Shown in pieces: positions 30,494 to 33,622 of a DNA stretch of 33,622 bases. The stretch lies in the NCBI RefSeq assembly GCF_003385235.1, contig NZ_PQIA01000106.1:1-33622 (forward strand), in the 5' to 3' direction. Position 1 is the stretch's first letter, and every line of letters starts with the position of its first letter. The position numbers and the translations under genes were made by a program. This stretch comes from Amycolatopsis circi (GTDB lineage: Bacteria; Actinomycetota; Actinomycetes; Mycobacteriales; Pseudonocardiaceae). Below the pieces are notes generated by a model. The model searched no databases, was not told where the DNA came from, and worked only from the letters and a program-made list of their open reading frames with translations.

Positions 30494-32820
30494 CCAGCCA
30501 CATCGGCGCCCGCATGGCGCGGGTCCAGGACGACCGCCTCCTGGCGGGCGACGGGCACTACGTCGACGACCTCGACGAGACCGGCGTGCTGCACGCCGCG
30601 CTCGTCCGCAGTCCGATCGCGATGGGCGAACTCACCCACTTCGACGCGACCGAAGCGCGTGCTGTGGACGGAGTCACCTTGGTGCTCGGGCCGGACGAGA
30701 TCGCGCCGCTGGTGGACGACGTCCCGCTCAGCTGGCTCCTTTACGGACAGCAGATTCCGGGCTGGCAGGTCGTCGGCACTACGGTCCGGTTCGTCGGCCA
30801 GCCGCTCGGCGTCGTGCTCGCGACCAGCCGGGCCGCGGCCGAGGACGCCGCCGAACTGGTCGAAATGGACTTCACCGAGAAGGCGGCCGTCGTCGGGATC
30901 GCCGGCGCCCGGGCCGCGGGCGCGACGCTGCTCTACCCGGAGACCGGCAGCAACCAGATCGGCAGCTTCCATTTCGGCACGGCGGTCGAAGAACTCGAGG
31001 AGGTTTTCGCAAGCGCCGCCCACGTGATCGAGCGCGATCTCGTCGTGCCGCGGATCAGCCACAGCCCGATGGAACCGCGCGGCCTGGTCGCCGAGTACAC
31101 CAAGGCCACCGGCGAACTTCTCGTCGTGAGCAGCACGCAGGTACCGCACCTCGTCCGGCAGGAACTCGCACAGGCCCTGCGGCTGCGCCAGGACCAGGTG
31201 CGCGTCGTCGCACCGGACGTCGGCGGCTCGTTCGGGCAGAAAGCGTCGCTCGCGCCGGACGAGGCGATCGTGTGTCTCGCGGCGAAACTGCTGGGGCGCA
31301 AGGTGAAGTGGATCGAAGACCGGACCGAGGCGCTGGTGGCGGCGTACCAGGGGCGCGGCACGTTCTCCCGTTCCCGGCTCGCCCTCGACGCGGACGGCCG
31401 GTTCCTCGCGATTCACGCCGACCTCCACGGCGACGCCGGCGCGTTCTGCAGTTCCGACACCGGCGGCACCGGCCCGTTCCAGGTGGCCGCGCTGATGATC
31501 GAAGGCCCGTACCGCTACGACAAAGCAGGAGCGACCGTCACCGGCTGGTACACGAACGCCACCCCCACCGCCGCTTTCCGCGGCTACGGCATGCAGGAAG
31601 GCACCTGGATCCGCGAGCGGCTCGTCGACGAAGCCGCCCGGGTGCTCGGCATCGATTCGATCACGTTGCGGCACAAGAACATGCTCCGATCTGACGCGCT
31701 TCCCCATCTCACCCACACTGGGGTGCCGTTCGACAACGGCGACTACCCCGACGTCCTCGCCCGCGCGGCCGCGATCGCCGAGCAGAAGCGGAAGCCCTCG
31801 ACCGACCGGGTCCGCCGCGGCATCGGGCTGGCGTCGATGGTCGAGATCACCGCGTTCGCGCCGAGCGCGCTGCTGGAAATGTTCCACATTCATTGGAGCG
31901 GCTACGAAACCTCGACGATCCGGGTCAACGAGGACGGCACCGTCACGGTCTTCTCCGGCGTCACGAACGTCGGCCAGGGCATCGACACCGCGCTGACCCA
32001 GGTCGCCGCCGAACGGCTGGGCGTGCCCTGCGACTGGATTCGCGTCCGGCTCGGCGACACGGCGGTCACGCCCTACTCGAACATCGGCTCCCAGGCGAGC
32101 CGGGCCCTCGCACTCGCGGGCGGCGCGCTCTGGAACGCCGCGGACAAACTCGCGCAGCGCATGCACGCGCTCGCCGCCGCGTACCTCGACGTCACCCCCG
32201 AGCAGGTGCGCCTCGACGGCGACAAGTTCCTGGCCGAGGGCGGCGCGTCCATGCCGTGGCGCGAAGTCGCCCACCGCGGCTGGCTGGGCTGGGGCCGCGG
32301 CGAATCGACGGCCATCCGGCTCGAAGAGACCGTCGAATTCGACCCGGCGAGCATCACCTTCGGGTACGCGACGCACGGCGCGCAGGTCGCGGTCGACCTC
32401 GACACCGGGCAGGTCAAGGTCGAGGACTACTGGATCGTCCACGATTCCGGCGTGATCGTGAACCCGACCATCGCCGAGGGCCAGATGCTCGGCGGGTTCA
32501 CCATGGGACTGGGCAGCGCGCTGCACGAGCAGGTCACCTACGACCCCAACGGCCAGCCGACCGCGACCACCTACCTCGACTACCTCGTCCCGCTGTCCGA
32601 GGACGTTCCCGACGTCGTGCTGGAGCACGTCGAAACCCCCAGCGGCCTGATCCCCGGCGGGTTCAAGGGCCTCGGCGAAAGCGGCACGATCCCGCCGCCC
32701 GCCGCGATCGGCAACGCGGTCGCCGCCGCGGTGCCGGAGATCGCCGAGCGGATCACCACCACTCCCCTGCACCCGTCGCGCGTCTGGTCCTGGCTGGACG
32801 ACGCGAAACTCACCCGCTGA
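30490..32820 (+). CDS. Molybdenum hydroxylase large (Moco) subunit, xanthine dehydrogenase family
   Basis: A 776-residue catalytic subunit with start ATG 30490 (ATGA overlap). N-terminal domain: RVQDDRLLAGDGHYVDDL. Moco-binding segments include PDVGGSFGQK, PTAAFRGYGMQEG (359-371) and SGVTNVGQGIDTALTQVAAE. The catalytic base is Glu730 in GFKGLGESGT. The active-site loop at 361-367 is AAFRGYG, matching the AYRGAGR type of hydroxylases. The Cys-containing AYxCSFR loop of form I CO dehydrogenase is absent, so CO is unlikely as substrate. A purine, pyridine, aldehyde or other heteroaromatic is more likely. Dedicated Moco-insertion genes are not in the window. Confidence 0.93.
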   Translation: MTSHIGARMARVQDDRLLAGDGHYVDDLDETGVLHAALVRSPIAMGELTHFDATEARAVDGVTLVLGPDEIAPLVDDVPLSWLLYGQQIPGWQVVGTTVRFVGQPLGVVLATSRAAAEDAAELVEMDFTEKAAVVGIAGARAAGATLLYPETGSNQIGSFHFGTAVEELEEVFASAAHVIERDLVVPRISHSPMEPRGLVAEYTKATGELLVVSSTQVPHLVRQELAQALRLRQDQVRVVAPDVGGSFGQKASLAPDEAIVCLAAKLLGRKVKWIEDRTEALVAAYQGRGTFSRSRLALDADGRFLAIHADLHGDAGAFCSSDTGGTGPFQVAALMIEGPYRYDKAGATVTGWYTNATPTAAFRGYGMQEGTWIRERLVDEAARVLGIDSITLRHKNMLRSDALPHLTHTGVPFDNGDYPDVLARAAAIAEQKRKPSTDRVRRGIGLASMVEITAFAPSALLEMFHIHWSGYETSTIRVNEDGTVTVFSGVTNVGQGIDTALTQVAAERLGVPCDWIRVRLGDTAVTPYSNIGSQASRALALAGGALWNAADKLAQRMHALAAAYLDVTPEQVRLDGDKFLAEGGASMPWREVAHRGWLGWGRGESTAIRLEETVEFDPASITFGYATHGAQVAVDLDTGQVKVEDYWIVHDSGVIVNPTIAEGQMLGGFTMGLGSALHEQVTYDPNGQPTATTYLDYLVPLSEDVPDVVLEHVETPSGLIPGGFKGLGESGTIPPPAAIGNAVAAAVPEIAERITTTPLHPSRVWSWLDDAKLTR

Positions 32821-32832
32821 CGGAAAGGAACC

Positions 32833-33453
32833 ATGGAACTCCAGCACACCTTCCGCGTGCCGGCCCCGATCGAGCAGGCCTGGACCGCGCTGCTCGACGT
32901 CGAGCAGGTCGCGGGCTGTCTCCCCGGCGCGACGCTGACCTCCTACGACGGGGAAACGTTCGCCGCCGCCGTCAAAGTGAAGATCGGCGCGATCCAGCTC
33001 GCCTACGCCGGGCAAGGCCGGTTCGTCGCACGGGATCCGGGCGCGCACCGGGTCGTCATCGAAGCGGCGGGCAAGGAGCGGCGCGGCGGCGGGTCTGTCG
33101 CGGCCACCGTGACCTGCGCGCTCGACGCCGACGGCGGTTCGACGGTCGCCACGGTCGGGACCGATCTGACGATCACCGGGAAACCGGCCCAGTTCGGGCG
33201 CGGGGCGATCGAGGACATCAGCGGCAAGATCATCGACCAGTTCGCGCGGAACCTCTCCGCCCGGATGGCCGCACCGGTCTCGCCTCCGGTCACGCCTTCA
33301 GGGACGCAGCATGCGCCGGAACCGTTGCCGGAGAAAGACGACGCGCTCGACCTTCTCGCCCTGACCAGCCCGGCGCTCAAACGCAACGCCGCCGCGGCGG
33401 GCGTGCTCGCGATCGCGCTGCTGCTGATCACGGTCCTGCGCCGACGCCGCTGA
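32833..33453 (+). CDS. CoxG-like SRPBCC protein with C-terminal membrane anchor
   Basis: A 206-residue protein 12 bases after the large subunit, with GGAAAGGAA before ATG 32833. The N-terminal SRPBCC/CoxG domain (about 1-145) begins LQHTFRVPAPIEQAWTALLDVEQVAGCLPGA and includes ITGKPAQFGRGAIEDISGKII. A Pro/Glu linker leads to one C-terminal helix (AAAGVLAIALLLITVL) and RRRR, a tail anchor. CoxG proteins recruit molybdenum hydroxylases to the membrane and have been proposed to deliver quinone. Here it would connect this hydroxylase to the respiratory chain. Last gene before a strong hairpin. Confidence 0.88.
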   Translation: MELQHTFRVPAPIEQAWTALLDVEQVAGCLPGATLTSYDGETFAAAVKVKIGAIQLAYAGQGRFVARDPGAHRVVIEAAGKERRGGGSVAATVTCALDADGGSTVATVGTDLTITGKPAQFGRGAIEDISGKIIDQFARNLSARMAAPVSPPVTPSGTQHAPEPLPEKDDALDLLALTSPALKRNAAAAGVLAIALLLITVLRRRR

Positions 33454-33460
33454 GACAGAA

Positions 33461-33498
33461 CGAGAAGGGCCCGGCGGATGTCCGCCGGGCCCTTCTCG
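33461..33498. terminator. Strong hairpin terminator between convergent genes
   Basis: Perfect 18-bp arms (CGAGAAGGGCCCGGCGGA and its complement) around TG, seven bases after the CoxG-like stop and eight bases from the SDR stop. Likely bidirectional. Confidence 0.85.
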
Positions 33499-33506
33499 GC
33501 CATGGG

Positions 33507-33622
33507 TCAGCGTCCGACCCGCCCGCCCGGCCGTGCCAGTCCGCGCACCCCCAGCCCGCTGTCCACCGGCACCATGGTCGCGGTGATCGCGCGCGACTGG
33601 TCCGAGGCCAGCCGCGTGAAGA
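33507..33622 (-). CDS. SDR-family oxidoreductase, C-terminal fragment
   Basis: The minus-strand frame entering from the window edge encodes about 38 residues: FTRLASDQSRAITATMVPVD, then SGLGVRGLARPGGRVGR and a stop. The pattern of a short helix, SxQSRxITG/A, then VPVDSG is the standard C-terminus of short-chain dehydrogenases such as 3-oxoacyl-ACP reductase-like enzymes. The Rossmann fold and active site are outside the window, so substrate and cofactor cannot be judged. It is convergent with the hydroxylase operon across the hairpin. Confidence 0.8.
   Translation of the reverse strand, partial: FTRLASDQSRAITATMVPVDSGLGVRGLARPGGRVGR

Noticed and set aside
30490..32820. Form I aerobic CO dehydrogenase large subunit
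   Set aside because: The active-site loop reads AAFRGYG and lacks the AYxCSFR cysteine needed for the Mo-Cu site.

Overview
The window is high-G+C DNA with GTG starts, start/stop overlaps of 1-4 bases and actinobacterial protein families throughout. It looks like a chromosomal segment of a filamentous actinomycete, most likely an Amycolatopsis- or Pseudonocardia-like organism. That assignment is inference from style, not a database match. There are no rRNA or tRNA genes, CRISPR arrays or complete mobile elements.

Region 1 (1-10753, + strand) is a cell-surface glycan or exopolysaccharide cluster. Five genes run head to tail: a phosphotransferase-like kinase (5' end outside the window), a Wzx-like flippase, a lipoprotein phosphoesterase, a NodB deacetylase and a lipoprotein clan-A glycoside hydrolase. 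After an unusually AT-rich 383-bp gap come a GT2 glycosyltransferase, a double-GT2 fusion, a small membrane protein, a large polytopic membrane protein (polymerase- or GT-C-like) and another small membrane protein. Nearly every junction is an ATGA or GTGA overlap. The set covers assembly, export and trimming of an envelope polymer. Just downstream lies a tiny zinc-ribbon gene whose best start is a non-canonical ATC.

Region 2 (11187-13488) holds a secreted nucleoside hydrolase-like protein fused to five LGFP cell-wall repeats, then a 57-residue protein of unknown function. Region 3 (13489-17312) is gene-poor. It has one DUF1579-like gene, a small hypothetical gene, a DUF2231-type membrane protein, several strong inverted repeats and what look like decayed coding scraps.

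Region 4 (17313-23546) is a redox module. A minus-strand five-gene operon runs: single-TM Pro-rich protein, ApbE flavin transferase, ferric-reductase-like membrane haem protein, NuoF-like flavoprotein and a 3Fe-4S ferredoxin. It is divergent from an OmpR-type response regulator and histidine kinase, followed by a second single-TM Pro/Ser-rich protein. Two near-identical CCCAG-N6-CCCAG elements sit 49 and 50 nt before the two single-TM genes, suggesting one response-regulator regulon. No FMN-binding acceptor for ApbE is visible.

Region 5 (23547-24781) is damaged: a CstR/CsoR-like repressor gene with a one-base frameshift behind an intact-looking operator, then an N-truncated transposase lacking its catalytic Glu. 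Region 6 (24782-33453) looks catabolic. An MFS transporter and amidohydrolase (minus strand) are divergent from an ABM-domain protein and an RpiR-type regulator. Next comes a molybdenum hydroxylase operon (FAD, 2Fe-2S and Moco subunits plus a CoxG-like protein) behind a promoter with a palindromic operator at its start site. Ring hydroxylation followed by amide hydrolysis of an imported aromatic or N-heterocycle is a reasonable hypothesis. The window ends in the C-terminus of a convergent SDR oxidoreductase behind a strong hairpin.
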